Shown: piece by piece, positions 1 through 8,767 of the stretch
Layout: each line of letters starts with the position of its first letter
Numbering within the stretch: position 1 is the stretch's first letter
DNA from: Bin5 sp965204525
Lineage (GTDB): Bacteria; Chloroflexota; Anaerolineae; Caldilineales; Caldilineaceae
Direction: 5' to 3'
Assembly (NCBI GenBank): GCA_965204525.1
Contig: OZ241994.1
Span: forward strand, 248,001-312,000
DNA length: 64,000 nt
The notes under the pieces: model-generated
Told to the model about the DNA's origin: nothing
The model's database searches: none
The model's input: only the letters and a program-made list of their open reading frames with translations
Made by a program: the position numbers and the translations under genes

Positions 1-117
1 GCCCTCGTCGCCGAGGATGAACACTCGCTCACCGGGCTGCACAGCCATGCAGATTCGCACCGCGACTTCGGCGCCTGCCCGCATATCGTCAAGAGTGAAT
101 TTTTCGGAATCGGTCAT
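1..117 (-). CDS. Aminopeptidase-like protein, N-terminal part (cut by window edge)
   Basis: Only the first 39 codons lie in the window; the frame starts with ATG and runs off the left edge without a stop. The visible peptide begins MTDSEKFTLDDMRAGAEVAV and continues RICMAVQPGERVFILGDEG. A helix followed by a 'xxV.pGERVfIlgD' strand is what I would expect at the N terminus of M29-type (thermophilic, metal-dependent) aminopeptidases, but too little is visible to be sure. It lies 85 bases downstream of the potassium transporter gene on the same strand and could be cotranscribed with it. Confidence 0.5.
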   Translation of the reverse strand, partial: MTDSEKFTLDDMRAGAEVAVRICMAVQPGERVFILGDEG

Positions 118-202
118 TGCCTTACAGTCCTCCAGGTTTTTGAAGTGAACAAGGTCGCAGTTCCCGCAGGCGGCGAAACCGCCCTGCGAGGTGACTGACG
201 GT

Positions 203-1705
203 CTATCCGAGGATGACCGGCTCTTCCGGGTATTGAATCAACGAAGGGCGTTCTCGCTGCGCCAGGGCAATGACAATGGTCAGCGGCCCCAGTCGTCCCC
301 AAAACATTGTAAACGCGATCAGCGCCTGTCCCCACGCGTTCAGCTTGTGTGTGAAGCCCAGAGAGTAGCCTGCATTCGCAAAGGCGCTTACGACCTCGAA
401 TCCCAGCGCAAAGATGTTGCCCTGATTCAGCAGAGACAGGAGGATGGTGACAGCTCCAACCAGGAGCGTGCTGACCGTCATGATGGCAACGGCTTTGTTC
501 AATGTTTCTCTCGGCACGGACCGGCCGAATGCTACGGCCTGGTTGTCTCGCCCTTTGGCGGTTGCCAGGGCCGAGATCAGCAACACACCAACAGTGCTGG
601 TTGTCACACCGCCGGCCATACTCGCCGGTGCGCCGCCAATAAACATCCAGAACAGCAGCATCAGCTGCGTACTTTGGCTTATTTCCTCCAAGGGTAGTAT
701 CGTCAGGCCTGCCGTCCGGGAGGAAATGACTGTGAAGATGCTGATCGCAATCTGCTCGCCCAGGGAGTGGGCGGCCAGGGTAACTTCGTATAGATGGCGA
801 TCCAGAAGCATAACGGCCAGGCCGGCGACAAGGAGCAAGACCGTCAAGCCCAATGTTATACGCGTGTTCAGGGCCAGCATACGATTTCTGAAATAGCTAA
901 CCACGTCGTAAAACACTGCAACGCCAACGCCACCCAGAATGATTAAGGTGGACATCACTGCGAGAGTATAATAGTCGGCCCCAAATCCGAACATCGGAGG
1001 GTGGCCGCTGCCTGCGAACAGGTCGAAGCCGGCATTGCAATAGCTGCTGACAGCGTGGAAGAGCGCCAGCCACAGCGCCTCGCCGTCGGGAAATTCTGTG
1101 CGCCAGCGCAGCCAAAGCAACAGTGTGCCAACCGCCTCGATGGATACGGTAACGACCAGGATATAGAGTGCAAGATTGGCGACACCGCCGAGCCGCCCCC
1201 AGTTACGTGTCAGGGTGAACTGCCTTTCGCCACCCAGTGACTGCTGGATCAAGAATCGCTCATTCAGCGTCACGCGCCGCCCCACCAGGCGGAAGAGCAG
1301 CACGCTGAAGGCAATAAAGCCGACGCCGCCAACTTGAAGAAGAACCAGTATTATGACCTGACCGAACCGGCTGAAATCCGTGGCAGTCGTGAGGACGCCG
1401 AGGCCCGTGACCGTAACGGCGCTGGTGGAGGTGAAGGCGGCCTCCATCCAGGAAATAGACACGCCCGGGTTTGTTGCGGCCGGCAGCTTCAGAAGCAGTG
1501 TTCCGAAGAGGATGATGCCGGCAAAGCCAATAATCAGTAGGCGAGGCGCCTGGGCCCGTGACAGCCGTTGGTCTGCGGCCTTCTTGGAGGGGACACCGTC
1601 GCCGGTGAAGCCCGGCTGTTCGAAACGGGGCCCCTGCTCCACTCGGAGTTTCAACAAGAACTCGTCGGAATCTCCATCTGCTGATTTGAAAGGCTCTTGG
1701 CTCAT
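203..1705 (-). CDS. TrkH/KtrB-family potassium uptake protein
   Basis: The 500-residue membrane protein forms the K+-translocating subunit of a Trk/Ktr system. After a hydrophilic N terminus of about 60 residues it shows the four repeated membrane-pore-membrane units of the family. The glycine-bearing filter segments can be seen in order: SAVTVTGLGVL, SSYCNAGFDLF, SSRTAGLTILPL and SAFANAGYSLG. ATG is the first good start. The regulatory NAD-binding partner (TrkA/KtrA) is not in the window, so it is encoded elsewhere or beyond the left edge. The sequence does not decide between TrkH (H+-coupled) and KtrB (Na+-coupled). Confidence 0.9.
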   Translation of the reverse strand: MSQEPFKSADGDSDEFLLKLRVEQGPRFEQPGFTGDGVPSKKAADQRLSRAQAPRLLIIGFAGIILFGTLLLKLPAATNPGVSISWMEAAFTSTSAVTVTGLGVLTTATDFSRFGQVIILVLLQVGGVGFIAFSVLLFRLVGRRVTLNERFLIQQSLGGERQFTLTRNWGRLGGVANLALYILVVTVSIEAVGTLLLWLRWRTEFPDGEALWLALFHAVSSYCNAGFDLFAGSGHPPMFGFGADYYTLAVMSTLIILGGVGVAVFYDVVSYFRNRMLALNTRITLGLTVLLLVAGLAVMLLDRHLYEVTLAAHSLGEQIAISIFTVISSRTAGLTILPLEEISQSTQLMLLFWMFIGGAPASMAGGVTTSTVGVLLISALATAKGRDNQAVAFGRSVPRETLNKAVAIMTVSTLLVGAVTILLSLLNQGNIFALGFEVVSAFANAGYSLGFTHKLNAWGQALIAFTMFWGRLGPLTIVIALAQRERPSLIQYPEEPVILG

Positions 1706-2050
1706 CTGCTATGTAGAACAGTTTTCCCTGACCAGCTTTTGACGGCTGCTTCCAACGTGAACCTCTGGCTGCACTCTTGGCACGACTTACAGTGCGGGAT
1801 GCCCAATGGGTAATGTACACCCGAGCAAGTTTCCGTCCAAAACGAATGGCGACGCAGGTCGCCCTTCTCCTTATGTCTTACTTGGTATAAAACTTATTAT
1901 ACGGAATAAAAATACTGGAAGGATCCCCCACCCGTGTTGCTCCAATTTCTTGCCATTTTACCTCTCTTAATGTACCCTCACTCCGAAAACGCGGTTTGGA
2001 TTCTACCGGCTTCCAGCCTCCGATAGCTCAGTGTGGAGAACTTCCCCGAA
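1706..2050. other. Divergent intergenic region, AT-rich core
   Basis: This 345-base gap separates the minus-strand potassium transporter from the plus-strand phosphatase run, so it should hold promoters for both. An AT-rich block at about 1880-1920 includes TATAAT read on the minus strand (1896-1901), but no good -35 box lies at the right distance. I see no RNA gene or repeat here. Confidence 0.4.
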
Positions 2051-2776
2051 ATGATTCTGTATTTGATCCGGCACGGACAGTCAGCCAACAACCTTCTGGC
2101 TGAACAGCTCAAAGAACGGCCAGGGCCCTTCCCGTTCGAAACCTACATGAAGAGTAGGGTCGCCGAACCGCCGCTGACCGAAATGGGTGAGCAGCAAGCG
2201 GAGAGGCTGGGCGCTTATTTCGATGGCAAGGAGATCTCCCGCCTCTTTTGCAGCCCAATGTTGCGTACAATGCAGACGATGCGGCCCCTTGCCGAATCTC
2301 AGGGCCGCGAACCGGCTGTTTGGATCGACCTGCACGAACACGGGGGCATCTTCCTTCGGCCTGGTCCAAACGCGCAGGCGGTCGGCTTTCCCGGACTCAA
2401 CCGCGCTGAAATGGGTAGGTTGTTTCCTGGATATCGGCTCGACGGCATTGGTGAGAACGGCTGGTGGCGCGGCAATGAGGAGGACCTGGCCTCTTGCCAT
2501 GCGCGTGCCGTTCGAGTTGCGGAAGGACTGCACGGGATGGCGATGAATTCAGAGGAAGATGAGAGTATCGCCGCTGTAAGCCACGGCACCTTTATGGATA
2601 GTCTCCTGAAGGCCCTCCTTGGCCGCCTGCCAGGAAAGGAACTCTACTTCAACCACCACAATACCGGTGTTACACGGGTCGACTTTTCCTCTTCCCGCTC
2701 AGATAACAAAACAGTAGTGACTGTTCGCTATACGAACCGGGCTGAGCATCTTACTGACGAACATATGACTTATTGA
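2051..2776 (+). CDS. Histidine phosphatase family protein (phosphoglycerate mutase-like)
   Basis: The 241-residue protein opens with the strand and catalytic motif MILYLIRHGQS, in which His8 is the phospho-accepting histidine of the branch 1 histidine phosphatase fold. The second catalytic histidine is in AAVSHGTFMDSLL near residue 184, and the acidic residue is expected in LHEHGG near residue 95. A GTG six codons upstream (2033) is possible, but the ATG places the first beta strand directly at the N terminus, as in the family. Substrate is not predictable; broad-specificity phosphatase is the safe call. The ThrH-like gene follows after 12 bases, so the two probably form an operon. Confidence 0.85.
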   Translation: MILYLIRHGQSANNLLAEQLKERPGPFPFETYMKSRVAEPPLTEMGEQQAERLGAYFDGKEISRLFCSPMLRTMQTMRPLAESQGREPAVWIDLHEHGGIFLRPGPNAQAVGFPGLNRAEMGRLFPGYRLDGIGENGWWRGNEEDLASCHARAVRVAEGLHGMAMNSEEDESIAAVSHGTFMDSLLKALLGRLPGKELYFNHHNTGVTRVDFSSSRSDNKTVVTVRYTNRAEHLTDEHMTY

Positions 2777-2788
2777 GAGGAGTCCTAA

Positions 2789-3415
2789 TTGCCTGATTCA
2801 CGCCCCCGCCTTCTTGCGAGCGACTTGGAAGGCGTTCTTGTTCCTGAAATCTGGATTGCCTTCGCCGAGAAGACCGGGATTGAGCAATTGCGCCTGACAA
2901 CGCGAGACGTTTCCGACTATGATCAGTTGATGCAGATGCGGTTGAAAATACTGAAGGAACGAAATCTTCGCCTGCAGGATATCCAGGAAGTAATCGCAAC
3001 TATCGCACCGCTGTCGGGTGCGGTTGAGTTCGTTGACTGGGTTCGCGAGCACACACAATTCGTAGTCCTTTCCGATACGTTTTACGAATTTGCCAAGCCT
3101 CTGATGGCTCAACTCGGCTATCCGACGATTTTCTGCCATTCTCTTGAAGTTGATGTGGGCGGATCAATCACCGGCTATCGTCTGCGCCTCGACCAGTCCA
3201 AGCGTAAGGCGATCTCGGCATTTCGCGATCTCCAGTTCCAGACCTTGGCAATGGGCGACTCCTATAACGACATTGCGATGCTGAAGATGGCTGACGTGGG
3301 CGTCCTTTTCGATCCTCCGGCCAATGTAGTTGACGACCATCCCGACTTCCCCGTAGTCCGCAACTATTGTGAGGCTAAGGAAACTGTTGAGGAGTGGTTG
3401 TTGGAGAGAGGATAA
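2789..3415 (+). CDS. thrH: ThrH-type phosphoserine phosphatase / homoserine phosphotransferase
   Basis: The 208-residue HAD-superfamily enzyme closely follows the ThrH pattern: DLEGVLVPEIWIAFAEKTGI at the N terminus, with Asp-Leu-Glu in place of the usual Asp-x-Asp motif, then VLSDTFYEFAKPLM, GYRLRLDQSKRKAI and AMGDSYNDIAML, which carries the metal-binding aspartates. ThrH proteins dephosphorylate phosphoserine and can pass the phosphate to homoserine, linking serine and threonine synthesis. The start is TTG, supported by a GAGAGGAG ribosome-binding site seven bases upstream. Length is normal. It follows the histidine phosphatase gene closely. Confidence 0.92.
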   Translation: MPDSRPRLLASDLEGVLVPEIWIAFAEKTGIEQLRLTTRDVSDYDQLMQMRLKILKERNLRLQDIQEVIATIAPLSGAVEFVDWVREHTQFVVLSDTFYEFAKPLMAQLGYPTIFCHSLEVDVGGSITGYRLRLDQSKRKAISAFRDLQFQTLAMGDSYNDIAMLKMADVGVLFDPPANVVDDHPDFPVVRNYCEAKETVEEWLLERG

Positions 3416-3459
3416 ACGGCAATTGTTGCGCAACCTGCAACGCCGAAACTAGAGGTTCT

Positions 3460-3966
3460 ATGACAAGAACGCGAACCGAGCCCAGCCAACCTGTGCCAAA
3501 GTCCTCCTCTACGGAGCTGGTCTCTGTGCTTGGTTACATTTTATCCGTGTCTTATCCCTTGCTGGCGCTTTCTACAGGCGCCAGGGCTCTGTTTCAGCTC
3601 CTTCTGAAGGAAGGCGTTGTCAACTATCTGGCGCCGACTCTGAGCCTGGTGGCAGCAATCTGCTACCTGACCGCGACGATAGGTTTCGCCCACCGCAGGC
3701 GGTGGGCTTGGCGTCTCTCAGTCGGCGTTCTTGTATTTGAGACTGTCCTCACTTTCCTGGTAGGTTCCCTCAGCCTGATCATCCCCGAAACAATAGGACG
3801 AACCGTCTGGCGGCATTTTGGCGCCGACTACGGTTATTTTCCCCTCTTTCAACCGGCGATTGGCCTGGCCTGGTTGTTCTGGCCATCGATTATGCGGCAG
3901 TATGGTCTGAACTCCAGCAGGAAGCGTGTGGATGACAATTCTGCCCAGACCGAGGTTGGGAGATAG
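3460..3966 (+). CDS. Small multi-pass membrane protein, function unknown
   Basis: The 168-residue protein is not recognised. It has a short polar N terminus, about four hydrophobic segments (roughly residues 18-40, 53-73, 78-100 and 118-135) and a charged C-terminal tail, so it is an integral membrane protein. The ATG at 3460 has AGAGGT just upstream; an earlier in-frame codon exists but would overlap the ThrH gene end. It sits between thrH and the ABC permease on the same strand, and nothing in its sequence ties it to either. Confidence 0.6.
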   Translation: MTRTRTEPSQPVPKSSSTELVSVLGYILSVSYPLLALSTGARALFQLLLKEGVVNYLAPTLSLVAAICYLTATIGFAHRRRWAWRLSVGVLVFETVLTFLVGSLSLIIPETIGRTVWRHFGADYGYFPLFQPAIGLAWLFWPSIMRQYGLNSSRKRVDDNSAQTEVGR

Positions 3967-4023
3967 ATTTGGAGTGCGAGAGGGTCGCCTGAGTCCACCA
4001 GGCGAAGCATTGCCTATCGGGTC

Positions 4024-5670
4024 TTGCGAAAGCTATTTCCATCCGGCCCGCTCAGCCATGACGATTATGCAACCGGGATGAACGTTCACCGATACTTTGG
4101 TTTGATGTTCAGGGCGCTGGTTCTCCTGATCGCCCTGGTCATGTTGTTGCCGCTGGCCTATCTGGTATTCAGAGCCGCCGGAGTCGGCTGGATTGAAGTC
4201 CTCGCCTTGTGGAACCGCACTCGCATGCTGTCCATTATGTGGAACAGCATCCTGCTCGTTTGCGGCGTTACCATGTTATCGCTCACGCTTGCTCTGCCCT
4301 TTGCCTGGCTAACAGAAAGGACCGATTTGCCGGGATGGAAAATCTGGACTGTGCTGGCAATGTTGCCGCTGGTAATCCCAAGTTATGTCGGCGGATTTAC
4401 TCTGATTGCCATGTTCGGGCCCCGCGGCGTACTTCAGGAGTTTCTGTCCCCCTTCGGAGTGGAGCGACTGCCTTCGATCTACGGATTCACCGGCGCGCTG
4501 TCGATTCTGACCCTCTTTACCTATCCCTATATTTTCATTAGTATACGCGCTGCGCTGCACAGGTTCGATCCGTCGTTCGAGGAAGCGGCGCGTTCACTGG
4601 GGTACAACGGGCTGCAGACATTCGTGAAGGTGACTTTGCCAAACTTGCGCCCGGCAATTACCGCCGGCGGGCTGCTGGTAGCCCTGTACACGCTCAGCGA
4701 CTTCGGCGCGGTCTCGCTTTTGCGCTACAACAGCTTTACTCGTGCCATCTACGTTCAATATCTGAGCAGCTTCGATCGAAACGTCGCCTCACTCCTGTCA
4801 TTGGCGCTGATCTTGTTTACGATTATACTGTTGCTGCTGGAAAGAAACAGCAGGGGCCGCGGCCGACCGCGATACTACCGCAGTAGTGCGGGTGTTACCG
4901 CGCCCCGGAGGCGCATCGAACTCGCCCACCGGAAGTGGCCGGCGCTCATCTTCTGCGGCGCCGTCGTGTTGGCCGCTCTGGTGTTGCCTACAGGCGTGAT
5001 ACTCTTCTGGCTGCTGCGTGGACTGGCGGCTGGCGAATCATTGGCCCCTGTTTGGGCGGCAACGCTTAATAGCTTCCGCGCCGGCGCCTTGGCCGCGGTC
5101 GCAGCAGCTTTCCTGGGGCTGCCCGTTGCTTATGCTGCGGTCAGGATGGGAGGACGACTGATGTCCTTCGCGGCGAGGGCCGTGTATATGGGTTACGGAC
5201 TGCCGGGCATCGTCATCGCGCTCAGCCTGGTATTTTTCGGGGCGAATTTCGCACCGTGGCTTTACCAGACCTTGTGGATGCTTGTGTTCGCTTATGTCGT
5301 CCGCTTTTTGCCCCAAGCCATGGGAGCGATGCAAATCAGCCTGCTGCAGATGAACCCCCGCCTCGAAGAAGCGGGACGCAGCCTGGGCTTGGGCAACCGC
5401 GCCGTCTTCAGACGAATTACTGCCCCCATCGTGCGGCCGGGCGTACTGGCAGGGATGGCTCTCGTTTTTCTGACTACTGTTAAGGAACTGCCTGCGACTC
5501 TTCTCTTGAGTCCGACAGGTTTCCAAACTTTGGCCACGCAGATCTGGTCGGGCACGGACGAAGCCTTCTTCGCTCGGGCAGCTGCGCCAGCACTCATACT
5601 CTTGACGATGTCAGCATTCAGTATCTTTCTTGTGTTAGTGCAGGAGGAAAAGGAAGTGGTCAGCGGTTAG
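4024..5670 (+). CDS. Iron/thiamine-type ABC transporter permease (two fused halves)
   Basis: The 548-residue protein has two homologous six-helix halves in one chain, as in FbpB/SfuB and ThiP. Each half carries the cytoplasmic coupling motif that contacts the ATPase: EEAARSLGYNGLQTF in the first and EEAGRSLGLGNRAVF in the second. A basic, Gly/Arg-rich linker at about residue 280 joins the halves. The frame opens with TTG; an ATG at 4078 (MNVHRYFGLMF) is an equally good start just before the first helix. The ATPase gene follows after 38 bases. No periplasmic binding-protein gene is adjacent, so the ligand (ferric iron, thiamine or another) cannot be read from context. Confidence 0.88.
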   Translation: MRKLFPSGPLSHDDYATGMNVHRYFGLMFRALVLLIALVMLLPLAYLVFRAAGVGWIEVLALWNRTRMLSIMWNSILLVCGVTMLSLTLALPFAWLTERTDLPGWKIWTVLAMLPLVIPSYVGGFTLIAMFGPRGVLQEFLSPFGVERLPSIYGFTGALSILTLFTYPYIFISIRAALHRFDPSFEEAARSLGYNGLQTFVKVTLPNLRPAITAGGLLVALYTLSDFGAVSLLRYNSFTRAIYVQYLSSFDRNVASLLSLALILFTIILLLLERNSRGRGRPRYYRSSAGVTAPRRRIELAHRKWPALIFCGAVVLAALVLPTGVILFWLLRGLAAGESLAPVWAATLNSFRAGALAAVAAAFLGLPVAYAAVRMGGRLMSFAARAVYMGYGLPGIVIALSLVFFGANFAPWLYQTLWMLVFAYVVRFLPQAMGAMQISLLQMNPRLEEAGRSLGLGNRAVFRRITAPIVRPGVLAGMALVFLTTVKELPATLLLSPTGFQTLATQIWSGTDEAFFARAAAPALILLTMSAFSIFLVLVQEEKEVVSG

Positions 5671-5708
5671 GGTAGATCACCCGCCGTTTAACACAGTCCA
5701 ATTTCGCC

Positions 5709-6776
5709 GTGAGTCAACTTGAACCGAGGTCACCAGGGTTACACATAAAGGGCGCCTCAAAACAGTTCGGCACGAGAGATGCCCCCGTCTTGGCGGTTAA
5801 CGATGTTTCGCTGACCGTTGACCGGGGGGAGTTCATCGCTCTCCTGGGCCCTTCCGGGTGCGGAAAAACGACGGCGCTGCGGCTCATTGCCGGATTTGAA
5901 CATCTGGATGCCGGCTCCATTGAGATTGATGGCTCCATCGTAGCTGGCGACTCGGTCCACGTACAGCCTGAAAGGCGCCGCGTCGGCATGGTCTTTCAGG
6001 AATACGCGCTATTTCCCCATATCGGTGTCCTGGAAAACATCGAGTTTGGGTTGGGTCGCATGTCGACAGCGGACAAAGAGGCGCGCACAAGGGAGATCCT
6101 AGAACTGACAGGGCTGGCGGGCCTGGAAGGGCGAATGCCGCATGAATTGAGCGGAGGGCAGCAGCAGAGAGTTGCCTTGGCGAGGGCATTGGCTCCGAAC
6201 CCAGCCTTAATCCTGTTGGACGAACCATTCAGTAATCTGGATGCCAGTCTGCGCGCACGCGTGCGCGCAGAAGTGGGCGAAATTCTTCGCGCCGCCAAAG
6301 CAACAGCGATTTTCGTCACCCATGATCAGGAGGAAGCTCTGAGTCTGGTGGATCGAGTCGCGGTCATGCTGAACGGAAGCGTTAAGCAGGTGGCCTCCCC
6401 ACATGAACTGTACACAAGCCCTGCCACTCGAGCAGTAGCCGAGTTCATCGGAGACGCGAACTTCCTGCCCGGAGTTGGGCACGGAGATACCGTCGAGTGT
6501 GAATTAGGGAATTTGCCTGCGCGCAAGCAGATTCGCGGTCCCGTGGATATATTACTCCGGCCTGAGAATATCGATCTCCTTGCCGCGCAGCCCGGCCTGC
6601 CCGCGGCCCGGGTACGGCATTCGCTCTTTTTCGGCCACGATCAGTTGGTCACGGTGCAACTCCCAACGGGTACTTTTCTCACCGCGCGATCAGGGCCGTC
6701 CGACGCATACGTACAGGATTTGCCGCTGCAAATAGCTGTGCGTTCACCTGTTATCGCATATCCTCGCAATCAATAA
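5709..6776 (+). CDS. ABC transporter ATP-binding protein, iron/spermidine type
   Basis: The 355-residue ATPase has all catalytic motifs: Walker A GPSGCGKTT at about residue 44, Q-loop FQEYALFPH, signature LSGGQQQR, Walker B ALILLDEPFSNLD and the switch histidine in VTHDQEEALSL. The C-terminal 110 residues look like the TOBE/OB regulatory domain found in FbpC, PotA and CysA, with DILLRPENIDLL as its recognisable core. The start is GTG. It pairs with the two-half permease just upstream. Unlike three other ATP-binding proteins in this window it has no insertion between the first two beta strands. Confidence 0.9.
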   Translation: MSQLEPRSPGLHIKGASKQFGTRDAPVLAVNDVSLTVDRGEFIALLGPSGCGKTTALRLIAGFEHLDAGSIEIDGSIVAGDSVHVQPERRRVGMVFQEYALFPHIGVLENIEFGLGRMSTADKEARTREILELTGLAGLEGRMPHELSGGQQQRVALARALAPNPALILLDEPFSNLDASLRARVRAEVGEILRAAKATAIFVTHDQEEALSLVDRVAVMLNGSVKQVASPHELYTSPATRAVAEFIGDANFLPGVGHGDTVECELGNLPARKQIRGPVDILLRPENIDLLAAQPGLPAARVRHSLFFGHDQLVTVQLPTGTFLTARSGPSDAYVQDLPLQIAVRSPVIAYPRNQ

Positions 6777-6843
6777 CGGTCAATTGCATTACAATCGGCC
6801 CTATGGCTTTCGCAACTGGCACCACGTCGGGAGGCGACTGACA

Positions 6844-8475
6844 ATGAGCGAAGGAATCATTCTGGAAGAAGCCCCGGACATCCACGAGCAGTTTCAGGTT
6901 ACGTCTCCGGCGCTGATGGTCATTTTCGGCGCTTCCGGCGACCTGGCAAACCGTAAGCTTCTGCCGGCAATTTACAGGCTTTCGCAACAAAGGCTCCTGC
7001 CTCCCAATTTTGTCATTCTTGGCTATGCCCGCTCACCCTTGAGCGACGATGAGTTGCGCCAGCGCGCCCGGACCAGCATGTTGGCGAATCCTGAAGTCGA
7101 GTTTCAGAGCGCGGATTGGGATCTCTTTGCCCCGCGACTCTACTACCTGTCTGGCGAGTATGACGACGCCGAAGGCTTCCAGCGTCTTCGCGACCGCATG
7201 ATGATGTTGGAAGAGCAGTGGAACATCGGCGGCAATCGTCTTTTCTACCTTTCTACGCCCCCTTCGGTCTACGAACCGATTATCACCTTCCTGGGCACCG
7301 CCGGTCTCGTTGAGCCCGCAAGCAGGCAGAACTGGACTCGCGTCGTAATTGAGAAGCCCTTCGGCAGCGATCTGCAGAGCGCACACAAGCTCAACGACCA
7401 TGTACTTTCAGTCTTTAATGAAGAACAGGTATACCGCATCGATCATTATCTGGGCAAAGAGACGGTACAGAATGTGCTTGTGTTTCGCTTCGCAAACGGG
7501 ATATTCGAGCCGATCTGGAACCGCAACTACGTGGACAATGTGCAGATAACGGTGGCTGAAAGCATCGGTGTTGAGGGCCGGGGAGGCTACTACGAGAAGT
7601 CCGGTGCGTTGCGGGACATGATGCAGAACCATCTACTGCAGCTTGTCTCTCTTACAGCGATGGAGCCGCCGATTGCATTTGATGCAAAAGCCGTTCGAGA
7701 TCAGAAGGTAAACCTGCTTCAGGCAATCCGACCGATGCAGCCGGAAGAGGTGCCCGATTACGTCGTCCGCGCCCAGTACGGGGCAGGCACGGCAGCCACA
7801 CGTCCGGTTCCGGCCTACCTCGACGAGAACGGGGTTGCTTGCGATTCCACAACAGAGACATACGTGGCCTGGCGCCTCGAAATCGACAACTGGCGCTGGC
7901 AGGGCGTTCCGTTCTATTTGCGTACCGGCAAGGCCCTGCCGCGCAAGGCCTCCGAAATCTCTGTTACTTTTCGCCGGGCTCCTCATCTCCTTTTTGACTC
8001 CACCGAAGGATTCGACTACCCGTCGGGTCAAGATGAAACGGGCGTCCGAGCAACGAACCAGGGCCTGCGTCTGAATGGTGACAGCCTGAGCCGCAATGTC
8101 CTGACCATGCGCATCCAACCAGACGAAGGGATCACCCTGAAGACCTTGGCCAAACGTCCCGGTCCATCGGTGAATCTTACGCCCGTCAACCTGGAGTTCA
8201 CTTACGGCCACAGTTTTGGCGAACCCCCGGACGCGTATCAGCGCCTCCTGTTGGATGTCGTCCTGGGTGACTCCACACTCTTTACCAGGCGAGATGAAGT
8301 GGAGTTGGCGTGGCAACGAATCACGCAGGTGTTGGATGGATGGCGAATGCAGGAAGAACTGTCCAAGAACGGAAGGAAACCCTTCCGACTGCCCCACTAC
8401 CCGGCTGGAACCTGGGGTCCCAAGGAGGCCGACGCCCTGCTGGAAAAGGAGGGGCAACACTGGGTTACCGAGTAA
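6844..8475 (+). CDS. zwf: Glucose-6-phosphate 1-dehydrogenase
   Basis: The 543-residue cytosolic enzyme oxidises glucose 6-phosphate to 6-phosphogluconolactone, the first step of the oxidative pentose phosphate pathway. The NADP-binding motif IFGASGDLANRKLLPA is at about residue 27, VIEKPFGSDL follows, and the catalytic-site signature RIDHYLGKETVQN holds the substrate-binding lysine and catalytic histidine. The start ATG is preceded by GGGAGG; a TTG 20 codons upstream has no such site. Length is slightly above the usual 480-510, due mainly to a longer N terminus. The next enzyme of the route, pgl, is the following gene. Confidence 0.97.
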   Translation: MSEGIILEEAPDIHEQFQVTSPALMVIFGASGDLANRKLLPAIYRLSQQRLLPPNFVILGYARSPLSDDELRQRARTSMLANPEVEFQSADWDLFAPRLYYLSGEYDDAEGFQRLRDRMMMLEEQWNIGGNRLFYLSTPPSVYEPIITFLGTAGLVEPASRQNWTRVVIEKPFGSDLQSAHKLNDHVLSVFNEEQVYRIDHYLGKETVQNVLVFRFANGIFEPIWNRNYVDNVQITVAESIGVEGRGGYYEKSGALRDMMQNHLLQLVSLTAMEPPIAFDAKAVRDQKVNLLQAIRPMQPEEVPDYVVRAQYGAGTAATRPVPAYLDENGVACDSTTETYVAWRLEIDNWRWQGVPFYLRTGKALPRKASEISVTFRRAPHLLFDSTEGFDYPSGQDETGVRATNQGLRLNGDSLSRNVLTMRIQPDEGITLKTLAKRPGPSVNLTPVNLEFTYGHSFGEPPDAYQRLLLDVVLGDSTLFTRRDEVELAWQRITQVLDGWRMQEELSKNGRKPFRLPHYPAGTWGPKEADALLEKEGQHWVTE

Positions 8476-8626
8476 ATGAACCGCTGGATAGCCGCAGAAG
8501 CCGCGTCACTTCCATAACCTTCACCACAGTTCCCTGTTACAATGGCTTTAGGTGTCCGCGGCCTGAGTTGGGATCGGGAACACAAGCGAAACTCCTTCAA
8601 GAACAGTAGCCCACTACTAATGGTTC

Positions 8627-8643
8627 AGAGGGGTAGCCCCTCT
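8627..8643 (+). terminator. Short GC hairpin after zwf, possible weak terminator
   Basis: A seven-base perfect stem AGAGGGG/CCCCTCT closes a three-base TAG loop. There is no clear run of T after it, only a CTTTT some bases later, so it may be a weak or Rho-assisted terminator, or simply an mRNA structure. It lies between zwf and the promoter-like site before pgl, which fits the end of one transcription unit. Confidence 0.3.
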
Positions 8644-8670
8644 CCACTCTCGCTTTTGCCAGACCCCATG

Positions 8671-8699
8671 TTGACCCAATAGTCTGGAAGTAATATACC
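8671..8699 (+). promoter_or_regulatory. Sigma-70-type promoter candidate for pgl-glgP
   Basis: TTGACC and TATACC are separated by exactly 17 bases, close to the housekeeping consensus. Transcription would begin near 8706, about 60 bases before the preferred pgl start. This suggests that pgl and glgP can be expressed separately from zwf. Confidence 0.5.
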
Positions 8700-8767
8700 G
8701 GACCAGCCGGACGCCATTCATGCGAGGGGCCGTTCCCGGCCCTTGGAAAACCTGGACTAGGAATGGA

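Noticed and set aside
1896..1901. Minus-strand TATAAT upstream of the potassium transporter gene
   Set aside because: No acceptable -35 box at 16-18 bases, so not called as a promoter.
7633..8460. 275-codon open frame opposite zwf
   Set aside because: Antisense to the conserved zwf coding sequence, with no domain and atypical composition.
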